Program-made: the position numbers and the translations under genes
In this document: one piece after another, positions 26,173-36,676 of the stretch
Position numbering within the stretch: position 1 is the first letter of the stretch
Layout: each line of letters starts with the position of its first letter
Source: Allobosea lupini
Lineage (GTDB): Bacteria > Pseudomonadota > Alphaproteobacteria > Rhizobiales > Beijerinckiaceae
Reading direction: 5' to 3'
Assembly: GCF_900109525.1 (NCBI RefSeq)
Contig: NZ_FOAN01000003.1
Span: forward strand, 558,001 to 622,000
Length of the DNA stretch: 64,000 nucleotides
Notes under the pieces: model-generated
Database searches by the model: none
Told to the model about the DNA's origin: nothing
The model's input: the letters and a program-made list of their open reading frames with translations, nothing else

Positions 26173-27627
26173 TCAGGCAGCTATGCGCTGCGCCGGCAGT
26201 GACACCGTGAACACCGCGCCGACCTCGGACGGCTCCAGCGCGATCATGCCGCCATGCAGCCGCACCAGCTCGGCGGCGATGGCGAGGCCAAGCCCGGTGC
26301 CGCCAGGGTTGACCGAGCCGCGGAAGGCCTGGAACAGGTTCTCGCGCGCCCGCGGCGGCACGCCCGGCCCGTTGTCGGCGATGCGCAGGACGATCTCCTC
26401 ATGACGCCGGCCGGCGCTGATCCGGAGCATCGGGCTGCGCTCGCCGGCTTCCATGACGCTGTCGAGCGCCTGGATCGCATTGCGCATCAGGTTGGAGAGC
26501 ACCCGCGCCATCTGGTCGGGATCGCAGGGGGCGACCACCTCGGCCGGGACCTCGTTGACGAAGCCGATCGCGCCGTTCTCGCCGAGGCCGAGCAGCTCGG
26601 CCTGTTCGGCGACGAGCTGTCGCAGCGCCACATCGCGCAGTGTGGGCGTCGCCTCGGTGGCCCGGCCATAGGCGAGCGTCGCCTGGCAGAAATCGATGGC
26701 GCGCCCGAGCGTCGCGATCAGCCGTGGTGCGAAGCGCCGGATCTTCGGGTCGCGCGTCTCGGTCAGCCGGTCCGACATCAATTGCGCCGCGGCCAGCATG
26801 TTGCGCAGGTCGTGGTTGATCTTGCTGACGGCCAACCCGAGCTCGGCGAGATGCTTCTTGGCTCTGAGGTCGTCGGCAAGCGTCGCCTGCATGCGTGCCA
26901 GCGCCCGCTGCGCCTCGCCGATCTCGTCGGCGCGTTCAGTCGGTTCGATGATACGGCGCGGATTCTCCGGGTCGTGCTCGAACTCCATCACATTGGCGGC
27001 GAGATGCCGGATCGGCTGCACGATCAGCCAGTTCAGCGAGAGATAGACCAGCCCGGCGGTCAGGATCGAGATGATCAGCGTGACCATCGTCAGGTTGACC
27101 GAGAATTTCAGCATGGCCCGGTGCAGCGGCCGCTCGTCGATGACGATCTCGACGAAGTCGGCGGCGCCGACCGCCTGTCCGACCACCCGGATCGGCATCT
27201 CATGCGAGGGGCTGACCAGCGTCGCCACCGATTCGACGATCGACTGCATCCAGCTCTGGTCGCGCAGGTCGACGGTCCTGGCGACTTCGTGCGGCATCGA
27301 ATCGAGGCTGAGCAGCCGGCGCGCCCCGCCGACGCGTGCCGCGATGGCGGAGGCGCCGACGCCGGCCAGCAGCCGCTCTTCGCTGCCCTCGGGCAGGCCC
27401 TCCGCGGGGGCGTTTTCGAGCACCAGCACGGCGATCTGCGCCGCTGCGAGCCGATCGTTCAGCCAGTTGCGCCGGAAGTTCGCGACCGAAGGCAGGTAGA
27501 TCAGCACCTCGGCCAACATCACGAACAGGACGGTGAGCACGAGCAGCTTGGCCGAGAGGCCGAGCTGCGTCGGCCCGCGCGCTACGCTGATCGACAAGGT
27601 GTTGGGATCGAACCGTCTTACTGACAT
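26173..27627 (-). CDS. Membrane sensor histidine kinase, orphan
   Basis: The start at 27627 (MSVRRFDPNTLS) gives 484 residues; the longer frame overlaps the upstream gene. Two membrane helices at about 26-46 and 176-200 bound a periplasmic sensor of about 130 residues, followed by HAMP (about 200-255), the phosphoacceptor His272 in KINHDLRN, and an ATPase domain with NLMRNAIQA (N box), ADNGPGVP and GGTGLGLAI. It starts 11 bp after the FAD oxidoreductase stop, so the two form an operon. No response regulator gene is next to it. The H box with NHDLRN rather than SHELRT is a recognised variant. Confidence 0.92.
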   Translation of the reverse strand: MSVRRFDPNTLSISVARGPTQLGLSAKLLVLTVLFVMLAEVLIYLPSVANFRRNWLNDRLAAAQIAVLVLENAPAEGLPEGSEERLLAGVGASAIAARVGGARRLLSLDSMPHEVARTVDLRDQSWMQSIVESVATLVSPSHEMPIRVVGQAVGAADFVEIVIDERPLHRAMLKFSVNLTMVTLIISILTAGLVYLSLNWLIVQPIRHLAANVMEFEHDPENPRRIIEPTERADEIGEAQRALARMQATLADDLRAKKHLAELGLAVSKINHDLRNMLAAAQLMSDRLTETRDPKIRRFAPRLIATLGRAIDFCQATLAYGRATEATPTLRDVALRQLVAEQAELLGLGENGAIGFVNEVPAEVVAPCDPDQMARVLSNLMRNAIQALDSVMEAGERSPMLRISAGRRHEEIVLRIADNGPGVPPRARENLFQAFRGSVNPGGTGLGLAIAAELVRLHGGMIALEPSEVGAVFTVSLPAQRIAA

Positions 27628-27638
27628 CAACAGCCAGT

Positions 27639-29084
27639 CTATCCGAAACGGCTGAGGAAGCCGATGAGGCGGCGGATGCCCGGCTTTGCCGCGAGCGGCG
27701 CCTGGAAGGAGAGCGCCGCTTTCTGCGACAGCTCCGACAGGCTTTGAGATGGCACGATCAATCCGGCCATCTCCTTGACGTTCACCCGCTTCTGGATGGC
27801 GAGCCCCCAGGGCACGATCAATTCGGACGCCTGAGCCCCGGCGATGACGACACCGAGAATACCGCCCTTGCGATCGGTCATCAGCTTGATCAGCCCTTCC
27901 GTTTGTCGCTCGGCTTGGGCGCGTCCGCTCTCGGCATAGGGGAAGCGCAGCACCCGGATTTCGCCCAGCGCGGGCGCCTGCGCCTCGCTCAGGCCGACGC
28001 ATGCCAGTTCGGGCCGGCCATGGACGGTGCGGGGGACCCATTCACGCCTGAAGCGGGTCGGCTGGCGGAACAGGGCGTTGCGTAGCACCAGCCCGGCCTG
28101 ATGCTGCGCAGCCTGGCTGGACGTCGTTCCGGCGGCCGCGCCTCCGGCGCAATCGCCGACGGCGTAGATGTTGCGATTGGCGGTCCTCAGCGAGGCATCG
28201 ACGACGATGCCGGCTTCGTCGCTGCGCACGCCGGCGAGGTCGAGTTCCAGGCCTGCGATATTGGGTTTGCGCCCATTCGCGACGAGTAGATGTGTGCCGT
28301 CGATCCTGATTTCGCCTTCGAGAACGAGGCGAGGGCGCTGGCGATGGCTCTCGGCCCGCAGGATCGGCCGGCCTTCGTGCAAGGCGATGCCGTCGCCGAG
28401 CAAGGCCCGACGGAGCACCCCGACCGCTTCGGGGTCTTCGTCCAGCAGGAGCCCGTCCCGCGCGATCAGCGCGACCTCGCTGCCGAGCGCGCGCATCGCT
28501 TGCGCCAGCTCGACCGCAGCCGCCGTGCCGCCGAGCACGATCAGCCGCTCGGGGCGCTTGACCAACTCGAAGATGCTGTCCTCGGTGACGACGGGCAGCT
28601 CGGCCAGGCCGGGAATATCGGGCAGCGCCGGTAGCGATCCCGTTGCGACGACGAAGCGGCGCGCCTTGACCACGCTCTCGCCCACGGCGATCTGGCGGCG
28701 ATTCTGGAAGTGCGCCTCGCCCTTGAGCACGAGCACGCCTAAGGCGACGAGGCGTTCGTCCGAGTCGTTCGCGGCCAGTTTCGCCGATACCTGGTCGAGA
28801 TGGGTGCGCACGCGCCCGTAATCGATCTCGCTGGTCCCCGCTGCGATGCCGAAGGCCTGGGCATCAGCAATGGCCCGCGCGTGCTGGGCCACGGCCCGCA
28901 GGGCCTGGCCGCGTGCACCCTGGCTGAAGGACGGCGCGCTGCCGCTCTGCCGGACCAGCACCGTCCGGACGCCGAACAGCGCGGCCGCGGTCGCGACTGC
29001 GAGCCCGCCAGGTGTATCGCCGATGACGCAGATATCCGGCGTCAGCGGCTCCTTGCTGGCTGCAGGGCTGGCGGTTTGGCTCAC
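27639..29084 (-). CDS. FAD-dependent pyridine nucleotide-disulphide oxidoreductase lacking redox cysteines
   Basis: A GTG start follows GGGAG. The 481-residue protein has the lipoamide dehydrogenase-like fold: FAD site ICVIGDTPGGLAVATAAA, FVVATGSLPALPDIPG, NAD site IVLGGTAAAVELAQAM, and NIYAVGDCAGG. Where the family has GGTCxxxGCIPSK, this protein has SGSAPSFSQGARGQALR, so both redox cysteines are missing. The C-terminal HxxxxE dyad is also replaced (VPSQSLSELSQKAA). It cannot be a classical disulphide reductase; it may be an NAD(P)H oxidase-like flavoprotein or a redox-sensing partner of the coupled kinase. Confidence 0.85.
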   Translation of the reverse strand: MSQTASPAASKEPLTPDICVIGDTPGGLAVATAAALFGVRTVLVRQSGSAPSFSQGARGQALRAVAQHARAIADAQAFGIAAGTSEIDYGRVRTHLDQVSAKLAANDSDERLVALGVLVLKGEAHFQNRRQIAVGESVVKARRFVVATGSLPALPDIPGLAELPVVTEDSIFELVKRPERLIVLGGTAAAVELAQAMRALGSEVALIARDGLLLDEDPEAVGVLRRALLGDGIALHEGRPILRAESHRQRPRLVLEGEIRIDGTHLLVANGRKPNIAGLELDLAGVRSDEAGIVVDASLRTANRNIYAVGDCAGGAAAGTTSSQAAQHQAGLVLRNALFRQPTRFRREWVPRTVHGRPELACVGLSEAQAPALGEIRVLRFPYAESGRAQAERQTEGLIKLMTDRKGGILGVVIAGAQASELIVPWGLAIQKRVNVKEMAGLIVPSQSLSELSQKAALSFQAPLAAKPGIRRLIGFLSRFG

Positions 29085-29102
29085 GCCGCATCTCCCGGTC
29101 GC

Positions 29103-29172
29103 TAGAGCCGGATGATTTCAGTTGGAATCGCAAGGCGATGCCAACTGAAATCTGAATCCGTCTCTCCTCAAA
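29103..29172. repeat. Palindromic repeat with GATTTCAGTTGG arms
   Basis: Twelve-base arms GATTTCAGTTGG (29114-29125) and CCAACTGAAATC (29141-29152) are perfect inverted copies with a 15-bp spacer, within a unit starting AGAGCCGGAT. This is one of the short AGAGC-type dispersed repeats of Rhizobiales genomes. Confidence 0.6.
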
Positions 29173-29176
29173 GGGT

Positions 29177-29229
29177 TAGAGCAGGATCGATGCGAAAAGC
29201 CGGTTCCCACTTTTTCGCATCCTGCTCTA
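29177..29229. repeat. Palindromic repeat with TAGAGCAGG arms
   Basis: TAGAGCAGG and CCTGCTCTA bound a 53-bp unit; inside, GATGCGAAAA and TTTTTCGCATC pair as well, around a CCGGTTCCCAC core. It resembles the very common rhizobial element recognised by GAAAAAGTGGGAACCGG-type cores. It is adjacent to, but different from, the repeat at 29103. Confidence 0.65.
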
Positions 29230-29332
29230 GCTTGCTCGTGCAGATGCGTTGCCGTTGCGGCGGAATCAAGCTCGTTGCTGCGATAACCGGGTGGAAGCAG
29301 TCAATTCGGGCGGGACGATGGTCCAGCCGCCA

Positions 29333-31717
29333 TCAGGCGATCTTGCGCGGCTCGTCGCCCTTGCTGAATTCCGATACCGGCTGCGGCCGGCCGAACAGAT
29401 AGCCCTGGGCGCGCTGGGCGCCGAGCAGTTGCACCGCCATGCGCTGTGCCTCGGTCTCGATCCCCTCTACGACGACGTTCATCGACAGGCGCCGGGCAAG
29501 CTGGCAGACCGCCTCGATCACCGCCTTGGAAGCCTCGTCGCTGTTGACGTCGCGGCTGAAGCTCTGGTCGATCTTCACCTGCGAGAACGGGTAGGTCGAG
29601 AGATAGGCGAGGGAGGAATAGCCCGTCCCGAAATCGTCGAGCGCGAACTTCACGCCGATCGCGCGCAACTCGTTGATGACGTCGAGCGTCGTCTTGTTGT
29701 CCTCGATGAGCAGCGATTCCGTCACTTCGAGCGTCAGGCGGCCCGGCGCGAGATGTGCGAGCAGCAGCGCATTCTTGACGGTCTCGACGATCCGGCCCGG
29801 CTCGCGGAACTGCAGCGGCGAGATGTTGACGGAGACGCCGATGCCGCCCGGCCATTTCGCTGCGTCGCGGCAGGCCTGGCGGATGGCCCAGTCGCCCATG
29901 CCGGCGATCAGGCCGGATTGCTCGGCGATTGGGATGAAGACGCCTGGCGGGACCATGCCGCGGGTCGGGTGCCGCCAGCGCATCAGCGCCTCGCGCGTCA
30001 CGATCTCCTGCGTGCGCAGGTCGATGATCGGCTGATAGTAGAGCTCCAGCGCGCCTTCGGTGGTCGCCTGACGCAGGTCGACCTCGATCTCGTGGCGTTC
30101 GAGCATCTCCTCGGCCATCGCCGGGTCGAAGAAGGTCGCAGTGTTGCGACCGGCCGCCTTGGCCTTGTAGAGCGCGGTGTCGGCATGGCGCAGCAGGTCG
30201 GCCGGGATCGCGCCGTCCACTGGGGCGAGCGCGATGCCGATGCTGGCCGTGACGTAGACGGTCTTGGTGTCGAGCTCGAAGGCGCGGTCCATCGCCTCGA
30301 TCATACGCTGCGCGATCATCCTGACCGTCGCGACATCGGTCGCCGGCAGGATCAGGACGAACTCGTCGCCGCCGAAGCGGGCGAGCAGGTCGTTGTGGCG
30401 GATCGCGCTCTTCAGCCGCGCCGCCGTCTGGACCAGCACCCGGTCCCCGATGTCGTGGCCGAGATTGTCGTTGACCTGCTTGAAACCGTCGAGGTCGATA
30501 TAGAGCAGCGCGAAGGTCTCGCCGGTCCGCTCCTGCCGGCGGAAAGCCTCGGCGAGCTGTGTATTGAACTCGAAGCGGTTGGCGAGCCCGGTCAGCTCGT
30601 CGAAGCGCGCCATCTGCTCGATCCGCGCTTCGGTCGCCTTCCGCTCGGTGGCGTCTTCGGTCAGCATCAGCACGCCGCCCTCGGCCGCGGGCGCGATGGT
30701 GACGACGAGCATGCGGCCGTTACGCGACTGCAATTCGTAGATGGCCGCCTGCTGCGTCGCCTGGACGCCGTCGAGGGCTGCCTTGATGTCGCGGACCTGC
30801 TCTGGCGTCATCACTTGCCGCTCGACCAGGAAGCGCGCGATCGCGCTGATCGGCGTGCCCGGCAAGGCGAGTGTCTCGGGAATGCCGTAAAGGGCTGCAT
30901 GTGGCGCGTTCGAGACCGCAAGGTCGAGCTTGCGGTCGAACATCGCCAGGCCGTGGATCATCGTGTTGAGCGCGGCGTCGAGCGTCAGGTTCTGCGAGCG
31001 CAGTGCTGTCGCCAGCGCCTTGGATTGCTTGGTCGCGTCGCTCAGCGCAAGCAGGTTGCGGTGCAGCGAGTTGGTGATCGCGATATTGGCGACGACATAC
31101 AGGAAGGCGAAATAGCCGATGTACTGGTAGTAGGGATTGTGCGCCTGGATCAGGCCGACCGCCATCGGCACGCAGAAGGTCAGCAACTGGACGGCGACGA
31201 ATTTCGGCCGCCCGGCATTGCGCGCGACATAGCCGGAGGCAAGCGCGATCGTCGACGATACCGAGGTGATGTGGGCGGCAGGATCGTCCGTCCAGGCCAG
31301 CGCGGCATAGCAGCTGAAGCCGAGCACGGCGCTGAATACGGTTGCGCCGAAGAAATACTCCCGGTCCCAGCGCGTGGTCTGGGCGAGCGTGTCCTCGGCA
31401 TGGTCGAGGCGGCGATAGCGGACCACGGTGATGATCCGCATGACGACGACCAGCGCGACGCAGATCGTCAACGCCATGAACAGCTCGGCACCGGTCGAGA
31501 TCCAGCACAGGAAAGGCGTGAGAATGCCGGCGATCCCGCCCGGGATGATCGAGCCCGGCGAGGAGAACAGCGAGGAGACCAGCAGGCGATAATCGGCGAG
31601 ATCGACCGCGCTCCGGCCGTCGTGTCCGGCCGGCTGCTCTGCGATCGCTCTATCGGCGCTGGCGCTATGCAACCGGTTCGCCACTCCCGCCATCCACTCC
31701 TGCCTTGTGACGGTCAC
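29333..31717 (-). CDS. Membrane GGDEF-EAL cyclic-di-GMP enzyme with PAS-like domain
   Basis: The 794-residue protein has about six membrane helices in its first 230 residues, a PAS-like segment (NTMIHGLAMFDRKLDLAVSNA split), then GGDEF (ARFGGDEFVL) and EAL (TREALMRW) domains with DDFGTGYSSL and QGYLFGRP. The GGDEF active site is intact and is preceded by an RHND inhibitory site five residues upstream. The EAL catalytic glutamates and metal ligands also look intact. It may therefore both make and degrade cyclic-di-GMP. It lies 143 bp downstream of the RpfF-like gene on the same strand, which suggests a shared signalling role. Confidence 0.94.
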   Translation of the reverse strand: MTVTRQEWMAGVANRLHSASADRAIAEQPAGHDGRSAVDLADYRLLVSSLFSSPGSIIPGGIAGILTPFLCWISTGAELFMALTICVALVVVMRIITVVRYRRLDHAEDTLAQTTRWDREYFFGATVFSAVLGFSCYAALAWTDDPAAHITSVSSTIALASGYVARNAGRPKFVAVQLLTFCVPMAVGLIQAHNPYYQYIGYFAFLYVVANIAITNSLHRNLLALSDATKQSKALATALRSQNLTLDAALNTMIHGLAMFDRKLDLAVSNAPHAALYGIPETLALPGTPISAIARFLVERQVMTPEQVRDIKAALDGVQATQQAAIYELQSRNGRMLVVTIAPAAEGGVLMLTEDATERKATEARIEQMARFDELTGLANRFEFNTQLAEAFRRQERTGETFALLYIDLDGFKQVNDNLGHDIGDRVLVQTAARLKSAIRHNDLLARFGGDEFVLILPATDVATVRMIAQRMIEAMDRAFELDTKTVYVTASIGIALAPVDGAIPADLLRHADTALYKAKAAGRNTATFFDPAMAEEMLERHEIEVDLRQATTEGALELYYQPIIDLRTQEIVTREALMRWRHPTRGMVPPGVFIPIAEQSGLIAGMGDWAIRQACRDAAKWPGGIGVSVNISPLQFREPGRIVETVKNALLLAHLAPGRLTLEVTESLLIEDNKTTLDVINELRAIGVKFALDDFGTGYSSLAYLSTYPFSQVKIDQSFSRDVNSDEASKAVIEAVCQLARRLSMNVVVEGIETEAQRMAVQLLGAQRAQGYLFGRPQPVSEFSKGDEPRKIA

Positions 31718-31860
31718 TGGAGAGGCGGGTGAACGACCCCTTCCTTCGCCGCATCATCTAACGGCTTTAAGAGGGAAAGGTAAAAGTTTCATGAGGGTTA
31801 CGCGGCGGAGTCGCGCGATCGGCGCGAACGCCGACCGCACCGGGGCTTTCCGCTGTCCGC

Positions 31861-32823
31861 TCAGGCGGCGCCGACGTTGGCGAGTGCCTCCTCCGGGCCG
31901 CGCTGGTAGACGCGGGCCAGCATGCGGTCCTGCGTCTGGGCGATACGCTGCAGCTTGGAGATCGCGCTCGGGTGCAGGCGCAGCATGCAGTCGGTCCAGA
32001 GCTGGCCGAGATATTCGAGCTCTTCGCGCAGATTGCCGGCACGGCGATTGAAGGCCGAGAACAGCGCGGTGCGGGCTGCGTGGATCGGCAGCGAGTCGGA
32101 GGCGTATTTGCGGATCCAGTCCTCGCCCGTGCCGATCGGCACCACCGCCTCCAGCCCGCCCGCCGCCAGGAACTCGGCCGCGCTCATCTCCTCGCCCGAT
32201 TGCAGCATGTGCTCGGCGGCGCGCGCGCCCATCCGGCGCGACAGCACGCCGACGGCGGTGATCGGGAAATGGTTGAACTTGATCTCGGGGTAGACGAACG
32301 AGGCCTGCTCCTCGGCGATCATGACGTTGCATGAGCGCGGTGCGTCGATGCCGCCGCCGATCGCCTTGGCATGGATCGTCGACAGGGTCACGGCCATGCC
32401 GTTGAGGCCGCTGGCATTGCGCAGCGCGCCTTCGACCGAGAGCCGGGCATATTCCGCAAGCGCCGGGCGGTCGTTCTTGGCGAGGCAGTCGAGATAGAAG
32501 TCGAGATCGCCGCCGAGGGTGAAGAACGGCCCGGTACCGCGGAAGGCGAGGAAGCGCACCGGCGCGCTATGATACTGCTCGGGCGTGCCCCAGAGGTCGA
32601 TGATCGCCTGCTGCACCTTGCCGAGGCTTTCGAGCAGCTGCAGCGTGAAGACCGGCTTCAGCTCCGGCTTGATCGTGACCCAGAGCAGGCGCAGCTCCTG
32701 CTCATAGGCGAGCTGGACCTCCGGCAGGAATCCGGCGTGACGGCGGATCGTCTCGATCACCTCTCCATCGGCGATCTCGGCAGCAGCCTGGCCGCCCACC
32801 GTCGGTGCATAGCTCTGAAACAT
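31861..32823 (-). CDS. RpfF-like crotonase (DSF synthase family)
   Basis: The 320-residue crotonase-fold protein matches the RpfF group better than ordinary enoyl-CoA hydratases: GGDLDFYLDCLA, a long helical C-terminus, and the block KAIGGGIDAPRSCNVMIAEEQASF (in parts) followed by YPEIKFNHFP. RpfF makes diffusible signal factor fatty acids using two glutamates. The second is present here (Glu180 in YPEIKF); the first, in GGGFEA of RpfF, is Asp160 (GGGIDA). It could be an active variant or have another specificity. The neighbouring GGDEF-EAL gene fits the DSF to cyclic-di-GMP link known in Xanthomonas, though no RpfC or RpfG is nearby. Confidence 0.8.
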   Translation of the reverse strand: MFQSYAPTVGGQAAAEIADGEVIETIRRHAGFLPEVQLAYEQELRLLWVTIKPELKPVFTLQLLESLGKVQQAIIDLWGTPEQYHSAPVRFLAFRGTGPFFTLGGDLDFYLDCLAKNDRPALAEYARLSVEGALRNASGLNGMAVTLSTIHAKAIGGGIDAPRSCNVMIAEEQASFVYPEIKFNHFPITAVGVLSRRMGARAAEHMLQSGEEMSAAEFLAAGGLEAVVPIGTGEDWIRKYASDSLPIHAARTALFSAFNRRAGNLREELEYLGQLWTDCMLRLHPSAISKLQRIAQTQDRMLARVYQRGPEEALANVGAA

Positions 32824-33331
32824 CGTGTCGTCTCCGCCTAGTCCCGCACCCCTCGACGCCGCCGAGGGTAGAGAAAGTTAATAATCTGTAAACGCAAACT
32901 GCCGGAAATGGTTAATTTCGTTAGGCTTTGTTCGCTAATGCCAAAGTCGGCTCACGGTCTGGAAGCACATCCATCGGTTGTTCTGCCGTCGCCGCTATCG
33001 CTGTCGTCGATGCACGCAATGGGCGTGCCAGCATAACACCCGTCGGTCAGGGTTGCCGAGATAATAAAAATTTTACCAATCGCGGCAGGGCCTTGCGGCC
33101 TCTCTCGGCCGGAGCGGCGCAGCTTTCCGATCGGGTGGGCCGATGCGGCTGCAGGCGGGCTTGGAGCAGGGCTGTTTCATCCGGAGACCGGCGACGCCGC
33201 AGTTGTGCCGCAATCGACCGTGCAAGGAATGTTGTGCCGCCGCGCTGGTCTTGTCCGGGGCGGGTTCAGCGGCTAACCATGAACCAACGTCCGCCGCCGC
33301 AAGGTTGCGGGCATTCCGACGAGCTGACGCC
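32824..33331. other. 508-bp intergenic region between the RpfF-like gene and the murA cluster
   Basis: Two short AT-rich patches (32875-32935 and 33058-33080) stand out from the GC-rich background and probably hold the divergent promoters. At 32878-32892 TTAA-N7-TAAA is one base from a CtrA-type box. The rest shows no RNA gene or convincing frame. A tiny frame MNQRPPPQGC... from 33280 overlaps the TTG of the next gene. Confidence 0.4.
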
Positions 33332-33496
33332 TTGAGCCGCCAGACCGAAGCCGAGGATGAGAGAAGGGCGCGCCTCGCCGCCGCCCTCCGCGAAAACCTG
33401 AAGCGCCGCAAGGCGCAGGCAAGGGCCCGGCGTGCCTCGGATACGGCGGCCGAGGACACGCCACCGCCCGCCCAGGCCGAACCTCCCCGGTCCTGA
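33332..33496 (+). CDS. Small basic conserved protein upstream of murA
   Basis: From a TTG at 33332 the frame reads [34 protein letters not shown] in two stretches, then a proline-rich tail. The [21 protein letters not shown] helix is a pattern I recall in short proteins encoded just before murA in Rhizobiales. At 54 residues it is one long basic helix with no known function. The start is uncertain: there is no good ribosome-binding site, but the TTG overlaps the stop of an 18-codon upstream frame (TTGA), so coupled translation is possible. Confidence 0.5.
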   Translation: MSRQTEAEDERRARLAAALRENLKRRKAQARARRASDTAAEDTPPPAQAEPPRS

Positions 33497-33549
33497 TCCC
33501 CATTCTTTCCGGCCGGCGCCTCCGCCGGCCGTCCTGCAGGACGAGCCCG

Positions 33550-34839
<1,290 letters not shown>

Positions 34840-34870
34840 CGCAAGGCACGGCCCCCGCCAGATAGGATCC

Positions 34871-35311
34871 ATGTCCGATCCCGCCGCCGAGCCGCTGAAA
34901 CTGATCGCCCTGGACGCCGAGGATCTCTCGGTGATCTCGGCGCATCTGCAGGACGCGGTGCTGAAGCGCGGCGACATTGCCTATCGGCCCGCCGAGAAGC
35001 GTTTTGCCCTGGCGCTGCGCCGTTTCGACTGGGAAGGCGCGGCGCAAGGGCAAAAGCGCCGGCGGCTCGCCGCTCTCCATTTCGAACGCGTGACGGCCGC
35101 GCGCAGCAGCAAGGTCGCGGCCGGCGATGTGGTGCTCAGTCTGCTTGCCGTCACCTTCGCCGAGACCGACGGCCCTGCCGGGGAGGTTACCCTGCATTTC
35201 GCCGACGGCGCCGCCATCCGCCTCGATGTCGAGTGCATCGAGGCGCAGATGAAGGATCTCGGTCCGATCTGGGAAGCCGTCGCGACGCCGGCCCACCCGG
35301 ACGCCGGCTGA
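34871..35311 (+). CDS. DUF2948 family protein
   Basis: The 146-residue protein starts MSDPAAEPLKLIALDAEDLSVIS and contains HLQDAVLKRGDIAYRPAEKRFAL and FERV, then DVECIEAQMKDLGPIW. This matches the alphaproteobacterial DUF2948 family, which is nearly always encoded between murA and hisD. The function is unknown. The spacing to murA (31 bp) and hisD (26 bp) indicates one operon. Confidence 0.9.
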   Translation: MSDPAAEPLKLIALDAEDLSVISAHLQDAVLKRGDIAYRPAEKRFALALRRFDWEGAAQGQKRRRLAALHFERVTAARSSKVAAGDVVLSLLAVTFAETDGPAGEVTLHFADGAAIRLDVECIEAQMKDLGPIWEAVATPAHPDAG

Positions 35312-35337
35312 ATCACACCTGCGGTCAGGACAGCACC

Positions 35338-36630
35338 ATGCCGATCAGGCTTGACGCACGCAATGCCGGTTTCGAGCGGGAGTTCTCTGCCCTGCTCGCG
35401 ATGAAGCGCGAGGTTTCCGAGGATGTCGACCAGGTCGCGGCCGCGATCATCGCCGATGTCCGCGCCCGTGGCGATGCGGCGCTGATCGACTACACCGAGC
35501 GCTTCGACAAGCTCTCTCTGACGCCGCAGACCCTGCGCGTCACGCAAGGCGAGATCGAGGCGGCCTTCGCCGCTTGCACGCGCGAGCAGCTCGCCGCGCT
35601 CGAAACGGCCCGCGCCCGGATCGAGGCCTATCACCTGCGCCAGAAGCCGGCCGATTCCTGGTCGCGCGATGCGCTCGGCGTCGAGAGCGGCTGGCGCTGG
35701 AGCGCGGTCGAGGCGGTCGGCCTTTACGTACCGGGCGGCACGGCGAGCTATCCGTCTTCCGTGCTCATGAACGCTGTGCCGGCCAAGGTCGCCGGTGTGA
35801 AGCGCCTCGTCATGGTCGCCCCGACTCCGCGTGGCGAAGGCAATCCGCTGGTGCTCGCCGCGGCGAAGCTCGCCGGCATCGACGAGATCTACAGGATCGG
35901 CGGGGCGCAGGCCGTGGCCGGGCTCGCCTATGGCACCGCGACGATCGCGCCCGTCGCCAAGATCGTCGGCCCCGGCAACGCCTATGTCGCCGCCGCCAAG
36001 CGCCGTGTCTTCGGCACGGTCGGCATCGACATGATCGCCGGCCCCTCCGAGGTCCTGGTCCTGGCCGATGCCAACGCCAATCCCGACTGGATCGCCGCCG
36101 ATTTGCTCGCCCAGGCCGAGCACGACACCGCCGCCCAGTCGATCCTGATCACCGACGACGCAGCGCTGGCGGACGCGGTCGAGCGCGCGGTCGAAGGCCA
36201 GCTCCGCACCCTGCCACGCGCCGAGATCGCGGGCGCAAGCTGGCGCGACTTCGGCGCGGTCATCCTGGTCGAGACGCTCGCCAGCGCGATCCCTCTGGTC
36301 GACCGGTTGGCGCCGGAGCATCTCGAGATCATCGCCGACGATGCCGAAGGGCTGGCGGGGCGTATCCAGAACGCCGGCGCGATCTTCCTCGGCGGGCACA
36401 CGCCCGAGGCGATTGGCGACTATGTCGGCGGCTCGAACCATGTCCTGCCGACAGCGCGCTCGGCCCGCTTCTCCTCCGGGCTCGGCGTCCTCGATTTCAT
36501 GAAGCGCACCTCGCTGCTGAAATGCGATCCCGAGTCGTTGCGGGCGCTTGCCGGCGCCGCGACGGAACTCGCTGAAGCCGAGGGCTTGCAGGCTCACGCG
36601 CGTTCCGTGACGATCCGACTCAACGGCTGA
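35338..36630 (+). CDS. hisD: Histidinol dehydrogenase
   Basis: The ATG at 35338 ([13 protein letters not shown]) is preceded by AGGA. The 430-residue enzyme shows the family blocks [25 protein letters not shown] in parts, [32 protein letters not shown], and the zinc and catalytic region [32 protein letters not shown] in parts. It performs the last two oxidations of histidine synthesis. In the usual rhizobial order it is followed by UPF0262 and a low-molecular-weight phosphatase, as here. Confidence 0.98.
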   Translation: MPIRLDARNAGFEREFSALLAMKREVSEDVDQVAAAIIADVRARGDAALIDYTERFDKLSLTPQTLRVTQGEIEAAFAACTREQLAALETARARIEAYHLRQKPADSWSRDALGVESGWRWSAVEAVGLYVPGGTASYPSSVLMNAVPAKVAGVKRLVMVAPTPRGEGNPLVLAAAKLAGIDEIYRIGGAQAVAGLAYGTATIAPVAKIVGPGNAYVAAAKRRVFGTVGIDMIAGPSEVLVLADANANPDWIAADLLAQAEHDTAAQSILITDDAALADAVERAVEGQLRTLPRAEIAGASWRDFGAVILVETLASAIPLVDRLAPEHLEIIADDAEGLAGRIQNAGAIFLGGHTPEAIGDYVGGSNHVLPTARSARFSSGLGVLDFMKRTSLLKCDPESLRALAGAATELAEAEGLQAHARSVTIRLNG

Positions 36631-36676
36631 CGGCAGGCTGGCGATTCTGCGCCTGCACGGAGCTGGCGGAGGGCAC

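Noticed and set aside
31741-31860. Possible small gene between the GGDEF-EAL and RpfF-like genes
   Set aside because: The frames there are short, Arg-rich and lack a ribosome-binding site; the stretch is more likely the promoter and leader of the GGDEF-EAL gene.
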